This document shows, one piece after another, positions 1 through 11,428 of a stretch of DNA of 45,592 nucleotides; positions within the stretch are counted from its first letter, which is position 1; each line of letters starts with the position of its first letter. The notes under the pieces were generated by a model. The model had not been told where the DNA came from. It was given only the letters and a program-made list of their open reading frames with translations, and ran no database searches. The position numbers and the translations under genes were made by a program. The stretch is from Belnapia sp. F-4-1 (GTDB lineage: Bacteria; Pseudomonadota; Alphaproteobacteria; Acetobacterales; Acetobacteraceae), in assembly GCF_000802185.1 (NCBI RefSeq), contig NZ_KN676118.1:1-45592 (forward strand). The letters are read 5' to 3'.

Positions 1-173
1 ATGGCGCGCCAAGGAATGCCGTTCCGGATGACGTAGCGCAGGCCGTTGAACAGCTCACGGAGCGAGTACCGTCGCTGGCCTGCATCCTCACGCAAAAGAA
101 CCAAACAGGGCGCGATCAGCGCCCATTCTTCATCGGAGACATCAGACGGGTATGGCTTGCGGGCAGACTGCAT
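1..173 (-). CDS. IS5-family transposase, N-terminal part (runs off the window)
   Basis: Reading leftward from an ATG at 173, 57 codons stay open to the window edge. The peptide begins MQSARKPYPSDVSDEEWALI and contains RYSLRELFNGLRYVIRNGIPWRA, the N-terminal domain (DUF4096-like) of two-frame IS5-family transposases of the IS427/IS1031 type. The matching inverted repeat lies just upstream at 202-220. Only the N-terminus is present, so I cannot tell whether the transposase is intact. Confidence 0.85.
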   Translation of the reverse strand, partial: MQSARKPYPSDVSDEEWALIAPCLVLLREDAGQRRYSLRELFNGLRYVIRNGIPWRA

Positions 174-201
174 CCCTCATGCTGACGAATACTACAGCAA
201 T

Positions 202-220
202 GGTCCATAACACCCTCTAG
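202..220. repeat. Terminal inverted repeat of the left-edge IS5-family element
   Basis: The minus strand reads CTAGAGGGTGTTATGGACC. The same 19 bases form the left end of a short element at 14556-14574. If the target duplication is TA, as in the IS427 group, the element ends at the GAG and the window starts inside this IS. Confidence 0.75.
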
Positions 221-291
221 GCGGGCTCAACGACGGTGCGACTGGTGCCTAAAGCAATGGGAGGGGGGCGGCATGACGCGGCCCTTCCACG

Positions 292-468
292 TTACCGTGG
301 CGCATGCCTGTGTGAGGCATGGGGCGCGTGGCGAGTGACGCGTGCCCGAATAAGAACGCCTCTCAGCCGGTGAATGCGAGGCCGCTTGGGCCGGTTGGCA
401 AGCCAACCCAGCCAAAGGCCTAAGCTGACAAGAGCCAGGGAGATCAAAGCTGCGCAGAAATCCATCAT
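292..468 (-). CDS. Small putative membrane protein (58 aa)
   Basis: A purine-rich ribosome-binding stretch (GGAGGAGGGAGAG) directly precedes two adjacent ATG codons at 468 and 465. The peptide opens MMDFCAALISLALVSLGLWL, one hydrophobic helix of about 20 residues, followed by a basic, Arg- and His-rich tail. I recognise no family. The strong ribosome-binding site and single membrane segment are the only support; it could be a chance ORF. Confidence 0.4.
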   Translation of the reverse strand: MMDFCAALISLALVSLGLWLGWLANRPKRPRIHRLRGVLIRARVTRHAPHASHRHAPR

Positions 469-762
469 GCTCTCCCTCCTCCTAGATCCGTCGAAATGGA
501 GATCCAAGCAGCTAGTCCGACACGAACTCAGCCGCTTCACCCGAGTTGGAACGATGATGTACAAATTCTGTACGGATCATGACAGCAAGGACAGGCAGAT
601 GTCTTGGGGGAAGCTTGCAATCATAGCGGTATTTCCGGTTCCGATATGGGTAGGTGTGATGCGGGATGTTATTGGTTTGGAGTTGGTGTGCTCTAATCAG
701 CGTCGTGCTGCATTGCTGGTAGTGGGCTAGCACCAGCTGCTGCGGCATCCGACATCCACAAC

Positions 763-1068
763 ATGAGCCTGCTCCCTGACCAGATGCCGCCCGTAAAGCC
801 AAAGATCTCGCCCGAGGAGCGCCGGCGCCGAACTGCCGACCGGCTGACCATGATCCGGCTGAAGATGGCGATCGGCCGCGAGCTGGATGAGCGTGGCATC
901 ATCAGGCCCGCCGAGATCGGCGTCGCGCTGGGGCTGCCGCCGGCCGAGGCAACCAAGCTGCTGACCCGGCATCAGTGGCGCGAGGGCGACGTCGAGCAGC
1001 TTGAAGCAGCGGCGGCTCGGCTAGGGGTGCAGGTGCAGGAACCAGCCAGCAGCGCCTCGCTGAGCTAA
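763..1068 (+). CDS. Small helix-turn-helix-like protein, paralogue of 44802-45134
   Basis: This 101-residue protein opens MSLLPDQMPPVKPKISPEER. Residues 20-85 look like two short helical parts, with an HTH-like stretch around PAEIGVALGLPPAEATKLL. The gene at 44802 starts MSLPPDQMPPVKPKITPEER and keeps the same later pattern (EAxKLxTxxQWRxGDVxxLEAAAARL), so the two are clear paralogues, and similarity extends a few bases upstream of both start codons. No family is recognised; a small DNA-binding protein is an inference. A hairpin at 1073-1097 follows the stop. Confidence 0.75.
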   Translation: MSLLPDQMPPVKPKISPEERRRRTADRLTMIRLKMAIGRELDERGIIRPAEIGVALGLPPAEATKLLTRHQWREGDVEQLEAAAARLGVQVQEPASSASLS

Positions 1069-1072
1069 ACGG

Positions 1073-1097
1073 CGCCGCTCGCTCCAGGCAAGCGGCC
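1073..1097 (+). terminator. Weak terminator-like hairpin after the small HTH-like gene
   Basis: GCCGCT and AGCGGC can pair across a short loop and are followed by the pyrimidine tract CTCTTCC. There is no clean U-run, so termination here would be weak. Confidence 0.35.
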
Positions 1098-1145
1098 TCT
1101 TCCCCGCCTGCAGGGCTGTTGCGGCAGCACCGGCTCACTTGCGGT
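1091..1145. repeat. Imperfect 55-bp repeat, copy A (copy B at 1418-1473)
   Basis: The stretch from AGCGGCCTCTTCC to GGCTCACTTGCGGT aligns along its length with 1418-1473, which runs from AGGCGGCCTTTTCC to GGCTCGCTTGCGGT. Both copies contain a TTGCGGCAGC core. In both, the repeat starts at the descending arm of a terminator-like hairpin, so a terminator plus its downstream flank has been duplicated. Confidence 0.6.
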
Positions 1146-1207
1146 CGAGAAACATTGCGCTTTAATGCAACTTAAACGAGCACATGAAACGTAATGAGAT
1201 TTTTTGA

Positions 1208-1293
1208 GTTGTATATAAAAAGGTTCCTACAACCTCAGTCTCCGTGGAAGTCACTTAGGCCCGCTCTTCTCGGGGGAGGAGAGCGGGCTTTTT
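1208..1293 (+). ncRNA. Candidate small RNA ending in a strong intrinsic terminator
   Basis: An AT-rich stretch (1190-1223, with TATATAAAAA) that could hold a promoter is followed by about 35 nt without an ORF and then a strong terminator. The spacing would give a transcript of roughly 60-80 nt. No coding sequence upstream obviously needs this terminator, because the gene ending at 1068 has its own weak hairpin. The RNA itself is inferred; the sequence shows only the terminator and the AT-rich region. Confidence 0.3.
1259..1293 (+). terminator. Strong rho-independent terminator
   Basis: GCCCGCTCTTCTC (1259-1271) pairs with GAGGAGAGCGGGC (1276-1288) over 13 positions with one G-U pair and a 4-nt loop. 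Five Ts follow immediately. It is the best intrinsic terminator in the window. Confidence 0.85.
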
Positions 1294-1395
1294 CTTGCCC
1301 GCAGCGCCGAACCAATCCCGGTAGGGAATGGGCGTGAACTCATGGGCTCGGCCGGGCGTTGGCTCCACACTCAAACTCATACCTGCACAACTCAA

Positions 1396-1430
1396 GGCCG
1401 CCTCATGCCCCCCAGCAAGGCGGCCTTTTC
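1396..1430 (+). terminator. Second rho-independent terminator
   Basis: GGCCGCCT pairs with AGGCGGCC across a 13-nt loop and is followed by TTTTCC. No ORF immediately upstream uses it, so it may end another short transcript. Its descending arm begins repeat copy B. Confidence 0.7.
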
Positions 1431-1473
1431 CTTGCCCGCAGTTTGATTGCGGCAGCGCTGGCTCGCTTGCGGT
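1418..1473. repeat. Imperfect repeat, copy B (copy A at 1091-1145)
   Basis: See copy A at 1091. This copy runs directly into a perfect 10-bp hairpin at 1466-1492. Confidence 0.6.
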
Positions 1474-1492
1474 AAACCCCGCTTACCGCAAG
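1466..1492. repeat. Perfect 10-bp inverted repeat (hairpin)
   Basis: CTTGCGGTAA and TTACCGCAAG are exact complements separated by 7 nt. There is no following T-run, so it is not a classical terminator on either strand. It sits at the downstream edge of the decayed IS5-family transposase and could be a terminal structure or a binding site. Confidence 0.6.
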
Positions 1493-2321
1493 TGATGCAG
1501 GGCTTGCCGCAATCGCGGATGACTGCCGGACTTTGGACTTTAGTGGTGCGGAGCACACGACGGCGGCTATAGCCGGGCTGGCGGCAGTGATGTCGAAGCC
1601 GGCTATGGCTGAGGTAGAGTTGGCGGCGAGCTTGTCGTATTGGGTGTGGATGCGACGCCCGTCCTTGAGCCGTCCGATGGTGCGCTCCACGGTGTTGCGG
1701 ATCCTGTAGAAGCGCACATCGAAGGGCTGCGGGTGCTTTCGGGGCGGGTTGTTCGGGATGACGGGCGTGGTGCCGCACCCAAGCAGGAAGTGGCGCAGGC
1801 CATCGCTGTCGTAGGCGGCATCGGCGGCGCAGAAGGCGGGTGGCGGCAGGTTGGCCAACAAGCCATGGGTCGCGCGGCGATCGCCCATCCGCACGGGCGT
1901 GACGGTGAAGGCGAGGATGCGAACGGCGCCGCCCACGACTGGGTGGATCTTAGTGCCCCGCCCACCACGCGAGATGCCTATGGCTTAGAGGTCGCCCTAC
2001 CCTTTTCTACCCACGGCCGAGCAATGCGCCTTGGCGGTGGTGTTGTCGATCAGTTGCAGCCCGCCCGGCGTCGTCTCGGCCAGTGCGGCCAGCATCCCTG
2101 TCCAGATGCCGCGGCCCGACAGCCGATGGTAGCCGTTGTAGACCGTGGTTGAGGGGCCATAGCAGGCCAGGCGGTCCTGTCAGCGCCGCCATGCTGCAGC
2201 ATGTGCACGATGCCGCTGATCACCCGCCGGTCGTCCAGCGACGCGCACCGGGCTGATTGGTCGGCAGCAGCGGCTCGATCGCCGCCAACTGCAGATTCGA
2301 CAGCCAGAAATCCCCCGCCAT
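1480..2321 (-). pseudogene. Decayed IS5-family transposase
   Basis: From an ATG at 2321 the minus strand starts MAGDFWLSNLQLAAIEPLLP, a typical IS5-family N-terminus, but hits a stop after about 33 codons. Homology then moves through other frames. About 2050-2240 encodes DDRRVISGIVHMLQHGG and, after further shifts, a region resembling GIWTGMLAALAETTPGGLQL. The frame at 1480-1936 gives the C-terminal part with AAYDSDGLRHFL and IRNTVERTIGRLKDGRRIHT, the DDE-domain region with the catalytic Glu. At least three frame changes mean it cannot make a working transposase. It differs from the left-edge IS5 copy. Confidence 0.8.
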
Positions 2322-2605
2322 GACCCAAGCTCCGTCACCCAGCAGCTTGGATCACAACCAATCGCACCGCCGTCAAAGCTAATTGGTTTTGGAGCGTAGG
2401 CATAAGCTTGGACGGCAGTACTCACCAAAAGGATGCAACAAGGTCAATGCCGGCAGAACCAAATGTGTAGTGGTGTTCGGTATCGCAACGTTGGGCTTGG
2501 CCATAGCTTGAAGGAGCTGTAAGAATGGGCCATGTCTGACTTGAACTGGAGTTTGCCAAAATTCCGCAAATTTTTGTCTAAAAAGTTGAGACAGGAGGTA
2601 CCCCT

Positions 2606-3883
2606 ATGCTGCTTAGGTTTGGTGCAGCCAATCATGGATCTATAAATGAGTACGCCGAACTTTCTTTAATCGCTTCTGAAGCGATAAAAGATTCGGGGCC
2701 CATGCTTTTTGAGCCAGAGGGGCTAAAGGAGCGTGTTTTGCCGGTGGTTCTGATATATGGCGCTAATGCTTCGGGCAAAACAACAGTATACACCTCTTTA
2801 TCGACAATGAGGCGACACGTACTAGACTCGTTTACTCGAACTGGACCGGCCGATCCAGTGTTTCGACGTCCATTCGCCTTGGATCCAGCAGCTGCTAAGC
2901 AACCTACCCGATTCGATTGTGATTTTCTTTTGGATGGAATTCGATATCATTTTGGATTCGAAGCAACCGACCAAGAGTATACTCGAGAATGGATGTATTA
3001 CTTTCCGGGCGGCAATCGTAGAAGTCTCTATTACCGCGATGTTCAAAATCCACATATAGATTTCGGAAAATCTCTTAAAGGGAGAAACCGAGCAATCGAA
3101 GAATTCACCAGAAAGAATAGTCTTTTTTTATCTGCGGCGGCGCAAAATGCGCATCCTCAACTAACCCAAGTTTTCTCGTATTTCTCAGAAAAGATTCAGA
3201 CAGTTTCTGCGGCCATTAATCTTACTAGTATCAAGAAGAAACTCGGACAGGGAATTGATTCGAGAATTCTGCAATTTCTCACGAGGGCTGATACCGGCAT
3301 TATAGCGGCTGACGTACAGAAAACTTCTCCTTCAGCTTCTCAGCTTGAGTTATATAAAAAAATTGTTACTGTTATTAACAGTCAGCTCGGAGAAAATGTA
3401 AGCAGCGAACCACCACAAGAGGAAGTTAAGATATCGTTCGGTCATGCCGGAATTACAGGCGACCCAGTTTATTTGGATTTCGAAACAGAAAGTAGAGGCA
3501 CAGTTCGCCTTCTAGACCTATTAAGGGGAGCGCTAGCGGTCATTGACAATGGCGGCGTTCTGATCATCGACGAACTGGATGTGAGTCTTCATACGTTATT
3601 AGCACTTGAGCTAGTGGAAATGTTCTCTAAAACTTCAACAAATAAGGGGCAGGCGCAGCTCATCGCAACCACTCACGACACAAACGTCCTGTGTTCGCAA
3701 TCGATTCGGCGCGATCAAATTTGGTTTTGCGAGAAAAGCAATGTTGGCGCAACTCACTTTTACCCACTCACCAAAATCCGCACGCGTAACACAGACAACT
3801 TGGAAAAAGGATATTTGCAGGGGCGTTATGGAGCGATTCCCTATCTGGGGTCAGTCGAGGCCTTGCTCGGTCTGGAGCAGTAG
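2606..3883 (+). CDS. AAA ATPase of an RloA/AbiLi-like defence pair
   Basis: This 425-residue ATPase starts at ATG 2606, seven bases after a strong AGGAGGT site. The Walker A motif GANASGKT lies at residues 52-59. A signature-like ESRGT is near 295, Walker B with catalytic acids (VLIIDELD) is at 318-325, and a switch His occurs in ATTHDTNVL near 357. This is the SMC/ABC-like AAA_15/AAA_21 layout used by RloA, AbiLi and OLD-like effectors; no TOPRIM domain is fused. An RloB-like gene begins two bases after its stop, which points to the AbiL (RloA-RloB) abortive-infection system. Base composition is clearly AT-richer than the surroundings, a sign of transfer. The defence role is inferred from family and pairing. 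Confidence 0.88.
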   Translation: MLLRFGAANHGSINEYAELSLIASEAIKDSGPMLFEPEGLKERVLPVVLIYGANASGKTTVYTSLSTMRRHVLDSFTRTGPADPVFRRPFALDPAAAKQPTRFDCDFLLDGIRYHFGFEATDQEYTREWMYYFPGGNRRSLYYRDVQNPHIDFGKSLKGRNRAIEEFTRKNSLFLSAAAQNAHPQLTQVFSYFSEKIQTVSAAINLTSIKKKLGQGIDSRILQFLTRADTGIIAADVQKTSPSASQLELYKKIVTVINSQLGENVSSEPPQEEVKISFGHAGITGDPVYLDFETESRGTVRLLDLLRGALAVIDNGGVLIIDELDVSLHTLLALELVEMFSKTSTNKGQAQLIATTHDTNVLCSQSIRRDQIWFCEKSNVGATHFYPLTKIRTRNTDNLEKGYLQGRYGAIPYLGSVEALLGLEQ

Positions 3884-3885
3884 GC

Positions 3886-4533
3886 ATGAGCCGTCGGAAG
3901 CCGCCGCTGCCGCCAATTCTGAAAAGACCAACTCGCCCGGTAGAAGAGCCTCGCTTAAGGGTGACTATATTCTGTGAAGGCAAAAACACAGAGCCAGATT
4001 ATTTCAAAAAATTTGCCGACGAGCATGGAAACAAGTTGGTTGTCGTTAAAACTATCGGTCCAGCTGGAGCTCCGCCGGTAATCGTGGCTAAGGCGCTCAT
4101 CGCCAAACGCGACGCGTCACGACAACGCCAAGCGTCGTATGAAAAACGAGATCAAGTCTGGGCTGCATTTGATTACGATGACCGGCCAAATATTCAAGCA
4201 TGCATAAAAGCTGCTAAGGACGGCGGAGTGAGGGTTGCGTTTTCAAATCCATGCTTCGAATTTTGGGCTTTGCTTCATTTTGTTGGTTATGGTGCCGCAC
4301 TGAATTCTGCTGAGGCTCAACATCTTCTACGAAAACACATGCCGAAGTATGACCCAAGCGGCACAAAGCTCCTTGATTACCATGCACTTAAAGACAGGTA
4401 TGAGGATGCATGTCGACGAGCGGAAACCTTAAGGCGCCAACGGGAGGTGGAAGGAGTTCATTACGGCTGCCCTTATACGGACGTCCACGTTCTAACCGAC
4501 CTTATCGTGAAAAATGGTAAGCGCAAACCTTAG
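3886..4533 (+). CDS. RloB-like protein (AbiLii-type partner)
   Basis: The 215-residue protein carries the RloB hallmarks. They are a strand followed by EGKNTEPDYFKKF at about residues 31-43, an acidic DYDDRPN segment near 102, and SNPCFEFWALLHF near 121-133. RloB is found beside RloA-type ATPases in restriction loci and as the second gene of AbiL abortive-infection systems. Its biochemical activity is not settled; the conserved acids suggest a TOPRIM-like or nuclease fold, which is inference. It starts two bases after the ATPase stop, so translational coupling is likely. It shares the low GC of its partner. Confidence 0.85.
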   Translation: MSRRKPPLPPILKRPTRPVEEPRLRVTIFCEGKNTEPDYFKKFADEHGNKLVVVKTIGPAGAPPVIVAKALIAKRDASRQRQASYEKRDQVWAAFDYDDRPNIQACIKAAKDGGVRVAFSNPCFEFWALLHFVGYGAALNSAEAQHLLRKHMPKYDPSGTKLLDYHALKDRYEDACRRAETLRRQREVEGVHYGCPYTDVHVLTDLIVKNGKRKP

Positions 4534-5223
4534 CCATAGACGTCTGCTCATCGAAAGCATGATGGTTTGGTTGTCAGCGCACTTGGTTTTGTCAGTACTC
4601 GCGTCAAACATGATAACGCGATGATGGCTGGTTTTGGTTACGCCAATTGCAGAGCGACAAGCGCAGTGGTGGCACGACGGAATTGAAGCAAATGATGGCG
4701 GTCGACGGTGACATGCTGGTTATGGCGTCTCTGGGAGTGGAGTAAGTTGAAGAGCTTGTCACAGCTTTAACAAAGCAGTTTACCAGAACTAAAGCTTTCG
4801 AGCCCGCGCATGCACTGAATGCGATCTTTCACGACGCGGTTGTCCTATTCCAATCTGTTATACTTTTGGCGCACACGCCACTTACGTTGGGTTGCCCCCG
4901 TTTCAGATTCAGTTCGTGGCCAGGTTTTCCCCCCGGTGGGCAACCTCGGTTGCCGCATAAGGCTCGCTATGGAAAAACCGTCATATCAGGTGCCTGTTGG
5001 TAAGGCCGGGAAACGGTAGAGCGGGCACCGAGCTGCTGCGGGAGCGAATGCTGCCTCCGCGAGCTATGACGACCACAGTAAGTGAGGAAGGCCCAAAGTT
5101 TGTGTGCGGTGGCACTTCCTCCCTGATCTGAAGCCACGCATCAGTGCGCCCGGTGACAAGTGCGCCGCCTCCCGCATATCCAGCGCGGAGGGCTGTCGAT
5201 ACACGGCGGCGGAGAGGATCGGA
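4534..5223. other. Intergenic stretch with no supported gene
   Basis: About 690 bases between the RloB-like gene and the hydrolase. The longest open frame (4819-5019, 66 codons) has no family signal. Composition shifts gradually from AT-richer next to the defence genes to GC-rich near the hydrolase, consistent with the boundary of an acquired segment. Confidence 0.5.
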
Positions 5224-6165
5224 ATGGGACGAGCTGTGACAGTCATCGCCGTGATGCTGGGCGTCTTGCTGGTGGGCGGTGCGATCTGGCTCTACAACCC
5301 CGACCGGCCTCGCGCCGCGTTGGAGCGCCGTTGGGCACCACCACCTTCGCAGTTCGTGGAGGCCGCAGGGATGCGGCTCCACATTCGCGACATCGGACCA
5401 CGCGATGGTCCGACGGTGCTGCTCGTCCACGGCTTCGCATCCTCCCTGCACACCTGGGAAACGTGGGCGCCGCTGCTGGAGGACCGTTTCCGCGTTGTCT
5501 CACTCGACCTACCTGGTTTCGGCCTGACCGGGCCCGACCCTACCAGTGATTACTCTGACGAGCGGAGCATCGCCGTACTTGCGGCACTGATGGATCGGCT
5601 CGGGATCGGGGAGGCGGCGTTGGTTGGCTCCTCCATGGGCGGGCGGATCGCCTGGCGCTTTGCCGCGGCCGAGCCTGCGCGCGTCTCGAAGCTTGTGCTG
5701 ATGGCGCCGGATGGATTTGCGAGCCTGGGCCGCGAGTATGGCCGCGCGCCGGAGCGGTTGCCCTGGCTGATGCGGCTACTGCCCTACACCGCGCCGAAGC
5801 CGCTTCTGCGCAGGACAATGCAGAACGCCTACGCCGCCCCCGGCGTGCTGACAGATGCCGTGGTGGACCGTTACCACGCCATGCTGCTCGCCCCCGGGGT
5901 GCGGCGTGCCATCCTCGACCGCGTGTTGCAGACGCGCCTTGTGCCGCCCGAGCCGATCCTGGCGACGATCCACATGCCGGTGCTGCTGCTATGGGGTGAG
6001 CGGGACGGCGCGGTGCCCGCCTCTCACGCCTCCGACTACGAGCACGCGTTGCCCAATGCGCGCACGGTGATACTGCCAGGGGTCGGCCATGTGCCAATGG
6101 AGGAAGCGCCGGAGGCCTCGGCGCGGGTGCTGCGGGCATTCCTCGATGGCACGGCAGACGGCTGA
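5224..6165 (+). CDS. Membrane-anchored alpha/beta hydrolase
   Basis: A 313-residue alpha/beta hydrolase. ATG 5224 is chosen because a GAGAGGATCGGA site precedes it and it begins an uncleaved membrane anchor (MGRAVTVIAVMLGVLLVGGA). The fold motifs are LLVHGFASS (oxyanion HGF near 69-71), the nucleophile elbow GSSMGG with Ser137, an acid in LLLWGERDGAVP, and the catalytic His in GVGHVPMEEAPE. The substrate cannot be told; the family includes esterases, haloperoxidase-like enzymes and C-C hydrolases. It converges on dinB, with under 100 bases between them, and has no operon partner. Confidence 0.9.
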   Translation: MGRAVTVIAVMLGVLLVGGAIWLYNPDRPRAALERRWAPPPSQFVEAAGMRLHIRDIGPRDGPTVLLVHGFASSLHTWETWAPLLEDRFRVVSLDLPGFGLTGPDPTSDYSDERSIAVLAALMDRLGIGEAALVGSSMGGRIAWRFAAAEPARVSKLVLMAPDGFASLGREYGRAPERLPWLMRLLPYTAPKPLLRRTMQNAYAAPGVLTDAVVDRYHAMLLAPGVRRAILDRVLQTRLVPPEPILATIHMPVLLLWGERDGAVPASHASDYEHALPNARTVILPGVGHVPMEEAPEASARVLRAFLDGTADG

Positions 6166-6253
6166 CGCTGGTCGACAGCCGTGCGGCCCTTGGGCAAGCG
6201 ACTATCGCAGACAGCTGGCCGAGCAGTCGCAGGCACAGCTATGCGTCAGTACG

Positions 6254-7336
6254 CTACACCGACAGCCGCAGCTGTGCTTCAGCCGCCTTCGGCGCGTCGT
6301 TGAGCATCGATAGTGTGACACCCAGCAGGCGGATGCCCTTCGGCACTGGAAAGAGCGGCTCCAGCAGGGCAAAGCTGGCCCGCTCGAACTCCGGCCGGCT
6401 CGAGATCGGTGCCGCAGCCGTCCGGCTTCGCGTTGCCTGGTTGAAGTCGGCATACTTGACCTTCAGGGTCACGGTGCGGCCACGGGTTCCGGTACCGTCG
6501 CAGTACCGCCAGACCTTCTCGATGATCGGCTGCAGTGCGGTCCACGCCTCATCCAAGGTGGCGAGGTCGGCGGCGAAGGTATTCTCGGCACCGACCGATT
6601 TGCGGATCCGGTCCGGCCGAACCGGGCGCTCATCGATGCCGCGGGCAATCCAATAGTAGTAGGCGCCGGCTTTGCCGAAATGCTGCTGCAGGAACGGTAG
6701 GGACTGCGCCCGAAGGTCGAGCCCGGTGTGGATCTCAAGCTGGTTCATCCTGCCCGAGGTTGCCGGACCCACCCCGTGGAACTGACCAACCGGCAAGGTT
6801 TCGACAAAGGCAGGGCCCATCCGCGGCGTGATGACGAACAAGCCGTCGGGTTTGCGATACTCGGAGGCCAGCTTGGCGAGGAATTTATTGTAGGACACGC
6901 CGGCCGAGGCGGTCAGCCCCGTCTCGACCCTGATCCTGGCGCGGATGCGCTGCGCGATCTCCGTGGCAACGCCGATCCCCTGCAGGTCCTCGGTGACGTC
7001 GAGGTAGGCCTCGTCCAGCGAGAGCGGTTCGATCAGAGGCGTGTACTCGGCAAAGATGCCGCGGACCTGCAGCGACACCGCCTTGTAGACATCAAAGCGT
7101 GGTGGCACGAATACCAGCTCAGGGCACCGCCGCCGGGCAGTCACCGACGGCATGGCTGAATGCACGCCGAATTTGCGTGCCTCGTAGCTCGCGGCGGCCA
7201 CGACGCCACGCTCCCGCGATCCTCCGACGGCAACCGGCAAACCTCGCAGGTCCGGATGGTCCCGCTGCTCCACTGAGGCGTAGAAGGCATCCATGTCGAT
7301 GTGAATGATTTTGCGCGGCCGCAGACCCTCAGCCAT
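6254..7336 (-). CDS. dinB: DNA polymerase IV, Y family
   Basis: A 360-residue translesion polymerase. The start MAEGLRPRKIIHIDMDAFYA places the first catalytic Asp in IDMDAFYASVE near residue 14. A longer reading would overlap the upstream gene. The second catalytic pair is in SLDEAYLDV, followed by thumb and little-finger regions (GVSYNKFLAKLASEYRKPDG, GRTVTLKVKYADF). It extends damaged or mismatched termini with low fidelity. It is the last gene of the minus-strand mutagenesis operon, 76 bases after the SRAP gene. A C-terminal beta-clamp motif is not obvious to me. Confidence 0.93.
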   Translation of the reverse strand: MAEGLRPRKIIHIDMDAFYASVEQRDHPDLRGLPVAVGGSRERGVVAAASYEARKFGVHSAMPSVTARRRCPELVFVPPRFDVYKAVSLQVRGIFAEYTPLIEPLSLDEAYLDVTEDLQGIGVATEIAQRIRARIRVETGLTASAGVSYNKFLAKLASEYRKPDGLFVITPRMGPAFVETLPVGQFHGVGPATSGRMNQLEIHTGLDLRAQSLPFLQQHFGKAGAYYYWIARGIDERPVRPDRIRKSVGAENTFAADLATLDEAWTALQPIIEKVWRYCDGTGTRGRTVTLKVKYADFNQATRSRTAAAPISSRPEFERASFALLEPLFPVPKGIRLLGVTLSMLNDAPKAAEAQLRLSV

Positions 7337-7412
7337 GGGGCCGGTGAGCCCTGCCGCTTGGTCTGTGGTCTCGTGGCTCGTGTTGGCATCCGCGTCGGGC
7401 AAGGCCACACCA

Positions 7413-8078
7413 TCAGGTTGCGTCTGGAGCGCCGTCCTGCTTCTCGCCACGAGCGACGACTGACAAGGAACCATCAGGCAATGGCCGCTGCAGCTTGAGG
7501 GCATCTTCCGCCGGCGCTGTCAGCCACAGCTCGATCTCGTCCGGGGTGGTGAGGATGACCGGCATGGCCTTGGGGTGAATGGCGCCGACTTCGGCGTTCG
7601 GCTCGGTAGTCAGGAAGGCGAACAGGTCGGCGGTGACCTCGCCTTCCTTGAGCTTGCGGACCGAGGTCCAGCGCGTCCAGATGCCGGCAAAGACCGCGAG
7701 CGGGCGATCCTCACCAAAGGCAAACCACACCGGCGGGCGGCTGCCGTCCGGCATCACTTGGTGCTCGGAGAAGCTGGTGAAGGGCACGACGCAGCGGTTG
7801 TCAGGCCCAAGCCAGCGGCGCCAGTGCGGAGACTGGACGTTGCGCACATTCGTCACGCCTGGGTCAGTTTTCTTACCCTTCAGGGCAAAGACCGGCGATG
7901 GCATGCCCCAGCGGGCCATGGCGAGCTCACGACCCGCAGGCTGGTTGCGGACGATGGGCGCCGCATAGTCGGGGAACACGCCTGGGAGCGGCGGCAGATT
8001 GCCGGTCCGGTCGGCCATCGCGCGGGTCAGCTCGCGGATCGCCTGCTGGCCCTTGGTGATGCTGTAGAGGTTGCACAT
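7413..8078 (-). CDS. SRAP-domain protein (YedK/HMCES family)
   Basis: This 221-residue protein begins MCNLYSITKGQQAIRELTRA. Cys2 is the residue that, after Met removal, forms a thiazolidine crosslink with abasic sites in single-stranded DNA in the SRAP family. Other family marks are TNVRNVQSPHWRRW, a conserved Glu in PFTSFSEHQ, and AIHPKAMPVIL with the active-site His. It shields abasic DNA from breakage and error-prone bypass. It starts 38 bases after dnaE2, so it is probably co-transcribed with the mutasome genes, a functionally sensible neighbour. Confidence 0.92.
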   Translation of the reverse strand: MCNLYSITKGQQAIRELTRAMADRTGNLPPLPGVFPDYAAPIVRNQPAGRELAMARWGMPSPVFALKGKKTDPGVTNVRNVQSPHWRRWLGPDNRCVVPFTSFSEHQVMPDGSRPPVWFAFGEDRPLAVFAGIWTRWTSVRKLKEGEVTADLFAFLTTEPNAEVGAIHPKAMPVILTTPDEIELWLTAPAEDALKLQRPLPDGSLSVVARGEKQDGAPDAT

Positions 8079-8116
8079 CGCCGGTCCTCCCCGGGTTGGA
8101 GCCCATGGTATGCGGC

Positions 8117-11424
<3,308 letters not shown>

Positions 11425-11428
<4 letters not shown>

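Noticed and set aside
4740-5019. Open frame reading VEELVTALTKQFTRTKAFEP
   Set aside because: It has no start codon in a good context, no recognised family and its end runs into Pro/Gly-rich sequence; likely chance or a very old remnant.
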